DNA of 64,000 nt from Acidobacteriota bacterium (lineage in GTDB: Bacteria; Acidobacteriota; Terriglobia; Terriglobales; Acidobacteriaceae). A program made the translations under genes and the position numbers. Positions 16,924-24,627 of the stretch are shown piece by piece (position 1 is the stretch's first letter; each line of letters starts with the position of its first letter). The stretch spans positions 186,001-250,000 of the forward strand of contig JABCZH010000008.1 in the NCBI GenBank assembly GCA_013289795.1, read 5' to 3'. The notes below the pieces were generated by a model. It was given only the letters and a program-made list of their open reading frames with translations. It was not told the DNA's origin and searched no databases.

Positions 16924-19625
16924 TAGCGACGCCACTCCTCGATCAAGTTGGCCACCATGCCGGACCAACCTGTCTGATGACTGGCGCCGAGGCCTTGTCC
17001 GGTGTCGCCATGAAAGTACTCGTTGAATAAGAGGTAATCCCGCCAGTGGGGATCTTCCTGAAACTTGTGGTAGGGGCCCAGACAAGGACGGTGGCCATGC
17101 TCATCCTTGCGGAACAAGCCGATCATGCGATCGGCGATTTCTGCCGCCATGGTGAGCGGCTTGATGGGCTGGCCGTTGCTGCCGGGCGTGATTACCGCGA
17201 AGTCGGGCCCCAGCGCGCGGCCGAATTTCAGCAGCGAACGAATTAACAGATAGGTGGTTGGAAACCACAACGGGCCCCGCCAGTTGGAGTTCCCGCCTTT
17301 GACGCGCGCGGCTGATTCGCCGGGCTCGTACCCGACACAGGCCCCTCCGAAACAGAAGGGATGCTGCTCGTGATACTTGGAAAGGCTGCGAATGCCGTAC
17401 GGGGAAAGGAATTCCTCGGGGTCCCATAGGTACTGCAAGACACGGGCAAACTGGCCGGCGTCCGCGATGGAAAGCACGTAACGTTGCCCCTCGACCGAGT
17501 AGCAGGCATTGCCAACCAGATCCGGGCGATTCCTGATGAACCACTCGACGTTCCCGAGAAATTCCGGATAAGGATCCAAGTCCTGCCGATCGATGACTTC
17601 CACGGCATAGAGCGGGATCAGGCCGACCATGGAGCGGAGACGGAATTTATTGAAGTCGCCATTGGGCAGCCGCAGCACGTCGTAAAAGAAACCGTCCTGC
17701 TCATCCCAAAGCTGATAGTGCTGGCCGCCCATCTTCTTCATGGCGGCGCCGACATAGATGAAATGCTCAAAGAACTTGGTCGCGAGCAGTTCGTAGGCTT
17801 TCTCCTCCTTGGCCAGTTCGAGAGCGGCGCGCATCAAGTAAAGGCAAAAGAATCCCATCCAGCCGGTGGCGTCCGCCTGCTCGAGGATGGCTCCTCCTGG
17901 GAATGCTTCACTGCGGTCGACCACGGTAATGTTGTCCAGCCCCATGAACCCGCCCTCAAAGACGTTGTTGCCGTCGCTGTCGACGCGGTTCACCCACCAG
18001 GCAAAGTTCATGAGCAATTTGTGGAGACATTTTTCCAGGAAAGCCCTGTCACCCTTGCCAGTGCGTATCTTTTCGTTTTGATAGACGCGCCAGACGGCCC
18101 ATGCGTGCACGGGTGGATTCAAGTCGGAAAACTCCCATTCGTAGGCGGGAATTTGTCCATTGGGATGCTGGAACTGCTCGAACAGCAGGGCCAAGAGATT
18201 CTCCTTGGCAAAGGCCGGGTCCACCAGGGAGAGCGTGGTGCATTGAAAGGCCAAGTCCCATGCGGCAAACCAGGGGAATTCCCATTTGTCGGGCATGGTC
18301 AGCACTCGCATCGAGTTCAGATGGCGCCAATGGACGTTACGAGTTTTCTTGTGGCCTTCCGGCGGAGGAATGCTATCGCCTTCGAACCAGCGATTCACAT
18401 CGAAGAGGTAAATCTGTTTCCCCCACAACATACCCGCGAAAGCGCGACGTTGAATCAGTTTCTCTTCCGCGGTGGCTTTGGGAGGATGGATGGCTTCGTA
18501 GAATTCGTCCGCTTCTTGCTTTTTCTCCGCTATCACCTTGTCCACGTCGCGGAGTGGATTGGCCATCTCCTTCTCAGTCAAGCGCAGATGGAAGGCAACC
18601 GAACTCCTTCCCGCCACGGTAGCGCGGTAATGTATGCAGGCTTTGGTGCCCAGGGGCCGCGGACTGACACACTGCTCCCCGTTGACGATATGGCGATGAA
18701 ATGCGTCTTTTACGTAGGGAGAACGGCTGAGGGCAGGTGGGTTGAGGTGGGAGGCATTGGTTTCGTTATTGGTAAACAGCAACTCGCCGCCAGGGGAGGC
18801 ATACAAGTAGCGCCGGCCGAGAGCGTACTCCAGCTGAATATTTGCCAGGGGCTTGGCCGTGGAATCGTCGGCTACGAGAGTAACGTGCTCCTTCCCGCCC
18901 GCACTCGTCCGAATTGTGGGTTCACCGCTGGGTGGGTTCGTCCAACTCCAGGTGTTGCGGAACCACAAATGCGGCAGGATGTGGATCTCAGCCGGGTCGG
19001 GACCACGGTTGAAGGCTTCCACTCGGATGCAGATGTCTTCCGGTGATTCTTTGGCGTACTCGATAAAGATATCGAAATATCGATCGTCATCGAAGATGCC
19101 GGTGTCGAGCAGTTCGAACTCGGGCCCTGCTCCCCGCCCGCGGTTTTCCTCGATCAACTGCCGGTACGGGTATTCCCGCTGCGGATATTTGTAAAGCATG
19201 CGCATGTAGCTGTGAGTGGGGGTGTTATCAAGGTGAAACCAGTATTCCTTCACATCCTCGGCGTGATTGCCTTCAGTGCCGGAGAGTCCGAACATGCGCT
19301 CTTTCAGAATGGGATCGCGGCCATTCCAAAAGGCCAGAGCGAAGACCAGCAGCTGATAGCGGTCACAGATACCTGCGATGCCGTCCTCGCCCCAGCGGTA
19401 GGCGCGGCTGCGCGCCTGATCGTGGGTTAGAAAATCCCAGGCGTTGCCATCGGCGCTATAGTCCTCGCGTACGCTTGCCCAGCTACGGTCACTGACGTAC
19501 GGTCCCCATCTTTGCCAGGGTGGCACGGAGCCAGCGTAGGGTTCGGCTAAGCGGGCATGTTCTCTGGTCTGGGCAGGGTTGCTGGTCTGAGTGGAATGGA
19601 CTGCCCGCTGCCTGTGATCGGCCAA
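16923..19625 (-). CDS. GH63/MGH1-like glycoside hydrolase
   Basis: A 900-residue cytosolic-looking protein (no signal peptide) of the (alpha/alpha)6-barrel glucosidase type related to GH63 and mannosylglycerate hydrolases. Supporting stretches include WDFLTHDQARSRAYRWGEDG near the N-terminus, RNVHWRHLNSMRVLTMPDKW, EFPWFAAWDLAFQCTTLSLV with the conserved W-D pair, GGFMGLDNITVVDRS, and SNWRGPLWFPTTYLLIRSLL near the C-terminus. The substrate is likely an alpha-glucosyl or alpha-mannosyl compound. Its tight coupling to a K+ channel and divergence from a GH13 enzyme hint at turnover of an osmolyte such as glucosylglycerate or trehalose, which is inference. ATG at 19625 is the longest start; a later one is possible. 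Confidence 0.82.
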   Translation of the reverse strand: MADHRQRAVHSTQTSNPAQTREHARLAEPYAGSVPPWQRWGPYVSDRSWASVREDYSADGNAWDFLTHDQARSRAYRWGEDGIAGICDRYQLLVFALAFWNGRDPILKERMFGLSGTEGNHAEDVKEYWFHLDNTPTHSYMRMLYKYPQREYPYRQLIEENRGRGAGPEFELLDTGIFDDDRYFDIFIEYAKESPEDICIRVEAFNRGPDPAEIHILPHLWFRNTWSWTNPPSGEPTIRTSAGGKEHVTLVADDSTAKPLANIQLEYALGRRYLYASPGGELLFTNNETNASHLNPPALSRSPYVKDAFHRHIVNGEQCVSPRPLGTKACIHYRATVAGRSSVAFHLRLTEKEMANPLRDVDKVIAEKKQEADEFYEAIHPPKATAEEKLIQRRAFAGMLWGKQIYLFDVNRWFEGDSIPPPEGHKKTRNVHWRHLNSMRVLTMPDKWEFPWFAAWDLAFQCTTLSLVDPAFAKENLLALLFEQFQHPNGQIPAYEWEFSDLNPPVHAWAVWRVYQNEKIRTGKGDRAFLEKCLHKLLMNFAWWVNRVDSDGNNVFEGGFMGLDNITVVDRSEAFPGGAILEQADATGWMGFFCLYLMRAALELAKEEKAYELLATKFFEHFIYVGAAMKKMGGQHYQLWDEQDGFFYDVLRLPNGDFNKFRLRSMVGLIPLYAVEVIDRQDLDPYPEFLGNVEWFIRNRPDLVGNACYSVEGQRYVLSIADAGQFARVLQYLWDPEEFLSPYGIRSLSKYHEQHPFCFGGACVGYEPGESAARVKGGNSNWRGPLWFPTTYLLIRSLLKFGRALGPDFAVITPGSNGQPIKPLTMAAEIADRMIGLFRKDEHGHRPCLGPYHKFQEDPHWRDYLLFNEYFHGDTGQGLGASHQTGWSGMVANLIEEWRR

Positions 19626-19825
19626 TTGTCCTCCAATGCGCCAGCAACTGACACAACTTGCCGGTCATACACCGTAAGGGCGAAATTGTATCTGAAGTTC
19701 CGGGCAGCAGTTCACCAACTTTTTCTAGCCTGTGCAATTTCGGGACAGCATCTCATTAAAAAGTAACGGATGCCCGCCGATACGAGTACACTCTCAAGCT
19801 GATTCGTCGGTTGGAGGAATGCCGA

Positions 19826-21340
19826 ATGACGCCGAACCGTGGTCGAGACCTCTTGGCTAAGTTCTCGTATCGCGCCAACCCGCATCTGTACGAGATCAAC
19901 TCCTGGGTGTGGCTGGAGGAACTCTCAGCCAAATACGACCACTACTTGAGGTTGCAGGAGGTGCCCGATGAGGAGTGGGACCGCCTGGCGAGCCTGGGAT
20001 TCGATTTTGTGTACCTGATGGGGGTGTGGAAGCGAAGTCTGACCGGACGGCAAATCTTTCGCACCGACCAGAGGAATTTCCCTAATTTCGACGGCGCATT
20101 GCCGGGTTGGAAAATGAGCGATGTGGTGGGTTCGCCATTCTCCATTCAGGACTACACGCCCGATCCTCGTATCGCCACCGCGCAGGGCCTGAGCCAAGTA
20201 CACAATCAGTTGCGAAGGCGAGGTATGGGGTTGATTCTCGACTTTGTGCCCAACCACACCGGCTTCGACCATAGTTGGATACTGCAGCATCCTGACCGCT
20301 ACATTCAGGGCAGGGAAGAGGATTTTCGAGCAGATCCCGCAGCCTTTTACTTGGTGGAGAGAGAGGGTGATGAGAGTTTGTTCGTGGCTCGCGGCCGAGA
20401 TCCTTATTTTCCTCCGTGGTCGGACGTCGCACAGCTTAATTATTTCAATCCCGATTGCCGCCAAGGCATGATCGGGATTTTGAAGAACATCGCCCAGTAT
20501 TGCGATGGTGTGCGCTGCGATATGGCGATGCTGGTCACGAACGAGATATTCGATCGCACTTGGGACCGTTTCCTTCACCCCTGGCCCATGCCGAGAGCCG
20601 AATTTTGGGAGGAGGCGACGGCGGCGCTGCCGGATTTTGTGTGGCTGGCGGAAGTTTACTGGGACATGGAATGGAGAATGCAGCAACTGGGGTTCCAGTT
20701 CACTTACGACAAGCGCCTGTATGATCGCCTGAAGGAGGACTCAACCGGGCAGACGCGTGCCCATCTCTGCGCCGACATCGGCTACCAACGCAAACTGGCG
20801 CGCTTTCTCGAGAACCACGATGAGCCGCGCTGCGCCGCGACTTTCTCGCGCGAGAGAATTGCTGCTGTAGTCACGCTCCTGGCGACGTTGCCAGGGCTGC
20901 GCTTTTACCATCACGGCCAACTGGAGGGGAAAAAGACTTTCGTGCCTATGCCCTTGGCGAAGGCGCGATCGGAGCCAGCGGATCCACAGATTCGGGGATT
21001 GTACGAGCAGTTGCTGCGCTTCGCCGACGCGGAAGTCTTTCACGACGGGGAATGGAGGCTTCTAGAAGTGCAGTCGGCCGGAGATGACACCTTTCAAGAC
21101 CTCATCGCTTATGGCTGGCGCCACGGGGCTGATAACCGGCTGGTCGTGGTGAACCTGGGAGATCGAACAGCCCAGGGGAGAGTTCGGGACGCAGCCGGCG
21201 GGGCGGCTCGGGATTGCTTGTTCTGCGACAGGTTGGATGGCAGCGAGTACCCGCGGGCGCGCGCGGAGCTGGAGAGCGAGGGCCTGTACGTGAGGCTGGC
21301 GCCGAATCAGGCGCATGCCTTCGAGGTTAAAGAAAGCTAG
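19826..21340 (+). CDS. Alpha-amylase family (GH13) enzyme
   Basis: A 504-residue (beta/alpha)8-barrel glycosidase or transglycosidase without signal peptide. The four GH13 regions are visible: DFVPNHTGF (I), CDGVRCDMAM with the nucleophile Asp232 (II), WLAEVYWDME with acid/base Glu276 (III), and ENHDEPR with Asp332 (IV). The C-terminal ~100 residues form the usual beta-sandwich domain C (RLVVVNLGDRTAQGRV). The start is ATG 19826 behind GGAGGA; a TTG five codons upstream is less likely. It is divergent from the GH63-like gene, sharing a 200-bp promoter region. Its stop overlaps the stop of the convergent cytochrome gene within CTAG. Substrate not determinable. Confidence 0.88.
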   Translation: MTPNRGRDLLAKFSYRANPHLYEINSWVWLEELSAKYDHYLRLQEVPDEEWDRLASLGFDFVYLMGVWKRSLTGRQIFRTDQRNFPNFDGALPGWKMSDVVGSPFSIQDYTPDPRIATAQGLSQVHNQLRRRGMGLILDFVPNHTGFDHSWILQHPDRYIQGREEDFRADPAAFYLVEREGDESLFVARGRDPYFPPWSDVAQLNYFNPDCRQGMIGILKNIAQYCDGVRCDMAMLVTNEIFDRTWDRFLHPWPMPRAEFWEEATAALPDFVWLAEVYWDMEWRMQQLGFQFTYDKRLYDRLKEDSTGQTRAHLCADIGYQRKLARFLENHDEPRCAATFSRERIAAVVTLLATLPGLRFYHHGQLEGKKTFVPMPLAKARSEPADPQIRGLYEQLLRFADAEVFHDGEWRLLEVQSAGDDTFQDLIAYGWRHGADNRLVVVNLGDRTAQGRVRDAAGGAARDCLFCDRLDGSEYPRARAELESEGLYVRLAPNQAHAFEVKES

Positions 21341-22689
21341 CGGCCCACGACGTCGCTGACTCTTTGCATTTGAGCGGCAAATCGAGGTGCTGCATAGGCC
21401 GACAGATCCTGCAGCTGCGCGAACAGGCCGTCGATTGCGGTACGTATCTCGGCGCCGTTGGCTGGCTTCGCATTCTGGTTGTAAGCGCGGAACAACGAGT
21501 CCAGAGTCATGGCAGCCTGTTCCGCCGACCGCTCGCCTTCGATGGAGATTGCAGCCCCGTCACGCGCGACCCGCCGCATCAAGCGTAGCGTCAAGGCTGA
21601 GTCGTAACCTTGAGCGTCAAGTTGCTTCACTAACTGATCGGCGAGGGCGGAGGTTCGCGTTGCAGACGCGGCGATTTGCTCGCGATTGCCGTTTAGCTGG
21701 TTCATCAGGGTCGCGAGCTGAGAAACTTCATCGTTCAATTGCTTGGCGGCGTTGGGGCTGATCTCCGCGGCCAGATCACGGAATACAACCACGCGAGATT
21801 CGTTCCAGGGTGTATTGCCGGGCCGGCGCCCTGTGTAACCACGCTCCTGACGCCAGCTATCCTCGGGCCGCGTCAGGCTATGGTGGCAGGCAGAACAGTC
21901 GATTTCGGCGTACTCGGGCCATACCGGGCCACTCGCCCGGCGAGCCAACCGGTTGAGAGATTCGCGCAGTTGCACCGCCTGCCCGACCCCCCATGCCTGC
22001 ACTTCCCGCCAGGGGTTGCCCTGCTCCGGCATCTTCCAGTGCGCGGGCATGACAGAGGTAAAGAGACCGAGCTCGAAGGTGAGATCGGGGTGTCCAGCGG
22101 CGATCATCTCGTGATCCACAAACTTGTCGGCCGTACCCAGATGGCAGGTCAGACACTTGGCGCTGCGCTTCTCCAGATTGCGCGTGTCGTACATGCCGAG
22201 CTGAACGGACTTCTCATGCGGCCAGTCTTTCGTGGTATGAGGCCCCAGCCAACCCGACGCCGGACCGTGACAGTTCTCGCAACTTACGCCGTCGGCAGGT
22301 TCGAAGGTTTGCGCCTGCTGCTCGGCGGACACGTAGAGCGAGTGGCAGGCGAGGCATTTGGGAGCTTTGCTGGGCGCTCCAATGTTCAGGATTCTGCCGA
22401 TGCGCTCGGAAACTGGCTTGCTCAGGACGGCGAAAGCCTTCGCGTGCTTGTCTTGCGCGATCCAGATGGTGTACTCGTTCTGGAAAATGCGGGTGGTGGT
22501 CTTGGGCTGCACGCTGCCATGGCAACTGCTGGCGGCGCATCCTCCGGGGCCGTTGTATTTGCCGGCGGCGACGGCTTTCTGGTCGTAAGGTGGAGGGGCC
22601 GTCATCGAACTTGACCCAGCATTCTGCGCTGCGCTCATGGCTACCAGCATGAGCAGCGGGATGACGACCGCCAGCGGTTGCGTTCGCAT
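21337..22689 (-). CDS. Periplasmic multiheme cytochrome c (cytochrome c554-like)
   Basis: A 450-residue exported cytochrome. Signal peptide (MRTQPLAVVIPLLMLVAMSA), then four CXXCH motifs (CLACH, CENCH, CLTCH, CSACH) and one wider CX4CH (CAASSCH) within the first ~270 residues, giving up to five c-type hemes. The order and context (GGCAASSCHGS, then ARDKHAKAF-like text, then DGVSCENCHGPASGW) match the cytochrome c554/perC-class family. The C-terminal ~150 residues are helical and heme-free. Good ribosome binding site (GAGGAGA) before ATG 22689. It faces the NADH-oxidising operon at 22956 across 266 bp and probably belongs to the same electron-transfer system. Confidence 0.85.
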   Translation of the reverse strand: MRTQPLAVVIPLLMLVAMSAAQNAGSSSMTAPPPYDQKAVAAGKYNGPGGCAASSCHGSVQPKTTTRIFQNEYTIWIAQDKHAKAFAVLSKPVSERIGRILNIGAPSKAPKCLACHSLYVSAEQQAQTFEPADGVSCENCHGPASGWLGPHTTKDWPHEKSVQLGMYDTRNLEKRSAKCLTCHLGTADKFVDHEMIAAGHPDLTFELGLFTSVMPAHWKMPEQGNPWREVQAWGVGQAVQLRESLNRLARRASGPVWPEYAEIDCSACHHSLTRPEDSWRQERGYTGRRPGNTPWNESRVVVFRDLAAEISPNAAKQLNDEVSQLATLMNQLNGNREQIAASATRTSALADQLVKQLDAQGYDSALTLRLMRRVARDGAAISIEGERSAEQAAMTLDSLFRAYNQNAKPANGAEIRTAIDGLFAQLQDLSAYAAPRFAAQMQRVSDVVGR

Positions 22690-22879
22690 TTGCTTTCTCT
22701 CCTCACGAGTTGGATTTTGCTCGCCTCGTGATCCCCTAGCCGACGCGCCGGGAGTGATTTTTGCCGGGGTGTTTGGTTATACGACGAGTCCGGAAAGAAA
22801 TCAATCGGGAGCGGCAACGATTCGGAGAAACCCGGCCGAGAGCAACCTGAGCCCCAACCCCTGCGCCCGTCTGGACATG

Positions 22880-22902
22880 GAATGCGTTTTGCTATAGCAT
22901 TC
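22880..22902. promoter_or_regulatory. Inverted repeat in divergent promoter region
   Basis: GAATGC (22880-22885) and GCATTC (22897-22902) form a perfect 6-bp inverted repeat with an 11-bp spacer, between the divergent cytochrome gene (start 22689) and the NuoE-NuoF fusion (start 22956). It could be an operator. The other ~200 bp of this gap contain nothing I recognise. Confidence 0.3.
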
Positions 22903-22955
22903 GCGCTCTCGCCCATTTTGAGCAGGGTTGAAGCTGCTGCGGAGTCTCTGGCGTC

Positions 22956-24614
22956 GTGTTTGAAGAACTGAGGGCCATACAACGAGATTTCGGCTACCTG
23001 CCCGCCGATCAACTCAAGGCGCTCGCGGGAAAGATACATGTCCCTGTCAGTCAAATCCATGCGGTAGCCAGCTTTTATCCCCACTTTCATCTCAGCCCTC
23101 CGCCGAAAGTCGACGTGCGCGTTTGTGCTGACATGAGTTGTCATCTTCGCGGAGGCGATCAGGTGCGGTCGGCTCTCGACTCCGCCTTCCAAGGTACTGA
23201 CGTGAAAGAAGTTTCCATCCGCGATGTTTCCTGTCTCGGCAGGTGCGATCAAGCACCCGCAATGATGGTGAATGACACCATCTACGCCCATGCGAATGGC
23301 CGGGACGCAGTCGCCATGGCACAAGATGTGCTCGCAGGCAAACCTCTCCCGGAAAATCACCACAGCCAGGAACGCATGACCGTGATGTCCGACCCGTATA
23401 AGGGATCGAGTGAGTATGCGGTGGTGCGCCGCCTGGTCGAAACCCGGGATTTTCTAGGAATTATTGCCGCCCTGAAAGCGGCTGGCTTGCGAGGCATGGG
23501 AGGCGCCGGTTTCCCTACTTCGAGCAAGTGGGAAATTGTCCGCAACGCGCCGGCGACGCCCAAGTACATTGTGTGCAATGCCGATGAGAGCGAACCCGGC
23601 ACTATCAAAGACCGCGGCATCATGGAGAACGTTCCGTATCTGGTGATTGAGGGCATGATCACCGCCGGCCTGGTCGCGGGAGCGCATAAAGGCATTCTCT
23701 ACATTCGCCACGAATACGAACATCCCAAGGAGGTTCTCCAGCAAGAGATTGGTCGCTGTTACAAGCAGGGTTTACTGGGGCGTCGAATCCTCGGAAGTGA
23801 TCTGGCTTTCGATTTGGAGATTTTCGTCAGCCCCGGTGGCTACATTTGCGGAGAGGAAAGCGCGCTGCTCGAAGCAATCGAGGGTAAGCGCGCGGAGCCC
23901 CGTAACAAGCCTCCGTTCCCGGTCATCAACGGATTGTGGAACCAGCCGACAGTCCTAAACAATGTTGAGACGTTCTGCCTGGCGACTGTGATTCTCGCTC
24001 GCGGCGCCGACTGGTTCAAAGGTCAGGGCAAGAACGGATCGGTAGGCGTGAAGTTTGTAGGCGTCAGCGGCGACGTGGTTCGCCCCGGCATTTTCGAAGT
24101 ACCGATGGGAACCACTTACGGTGAACTGATTAATGAAAATGCCGGCGGCATTCCGGGCGGCAAGCAGCTTCTCGCTTTTGCGCCCTCCGGCCCATCTTCG
24201 GGGTATCTGCCGGCTTCCATGACCAACTTGCCGCTCGACTGGAACGCGGTTGCGGCGGCGGGGTCCATGGTTGGATCAGGGGCCATCGTAGTGTGCGCCG
24301 AAGGCAGATGCATGTTGGATATGGCGCTCAACGCGACTCGCTTCTACCGCAATGAGTCGTGTGGCAAATGCGTGCCGTGCCGTGTGGGTTCGCAAAAGCT
24401 GGTCGAGATGCTCAAAGGCTGGACCGAAGGTCGAACTGCCAAAGAGGACATGCAAGTCATGGACGAGCTTTCGCTGGCCATGCGGCAGGCGTCAATTTGT
24501 GGATTGGGGCAGGTGGTGCCGGTTCCTATCGCGTCGGTGATGAAACATTTTCCAGGCGTGGTGGAAGATCACATTGTTCGCCGCAGCTGTCCGGGAGGCA
24601 TTTGCTTCAGTTAG
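22956..24614 (+). CDS. NuoE-NuoF fusion, NADH-binding flavoprotein subunit
   Basis: A 552-residue single polypeptide joining both diaphorase subunits. Residues 1-125 are NuoE-like with the [2Fe-2S] ligands Cys57, Cys62, Cys93 and Cys97 (CADMSC; SCLGRC). From about 150 it is NuoF-like: GLRGMGGAGFP (177-187) for NADH/FMN, CNADESEPGT, GGYICGEESALLEA, and SCGKCVPCRVG with the C-terminal Cys for [4Fe-4S]. Such fusions occur in HoxF and formate dehydrogenase diaphorases, but no hydrogenase or formate dehydrogenase gene lies next to it. It should oxidise NAD(P)H and pass electrons to the next gene product. GTG 22956 is the start; an in-frame stop lies nine codons upstream. The stop is 13 bp before the next ATG. 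Confidence 0.92.
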   Translation: MFEELRAIQRDFGYLPADQLKALAGKIHVPVSQIHAVASFYPHFHLSPPPKVDVRVCADMSCHLRGGDQVRSALDSAFQGTDVKEVSIRDVSCLGRCDQAPAMMVNDTIYAHANGRDAVAMAQDVLAGKPLPENHHSQERMTVMSDPYKGSSEYAVVRRLVETRDFLGIIAALKAAGLRGMGGAGFPTSSKWEIVRNAPATPKYIVCNADESEPGTIKDRGIMENVPYLVIEGMITAGLVAGAHKGILYIRHEYEHPKEVLQQEIGRCYKQGLLGRRILGSDLAFDLEIFVSPGGYICGEESALLEAIEGKRAEPRNKPPFPVINGLWNQPTVLNNVETFCLATVILARGADWFKGQGKNGSVGVKFVGVSGDVVRPGIFEVPMGTTYGELINENAGGIPGGKQLLAFAPSGPSSGYLPASMTNLPLDWNAVAAAGSMVGSGAIVVCAEGRCMLDMALNATRFYRNESCGKCVPCRVGSQKLVEMLKGWTEGRTAKEDMQVMDELSLAMRQASICGLGQVVPVPIASVMKHFPGVVEDHIVRRSCPGGICFS

Positions 24615-24627
24615 TGCTCAGAAGATC

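Noticed and set aside
17484-19046. A 520-codon open frame on the + strand
   Set aside because: It lies wholly antisense to the GH63-like gene, whose protein matches a known fold; long antisense frames are expected in GC-rich coding DNA and this one has no family features.
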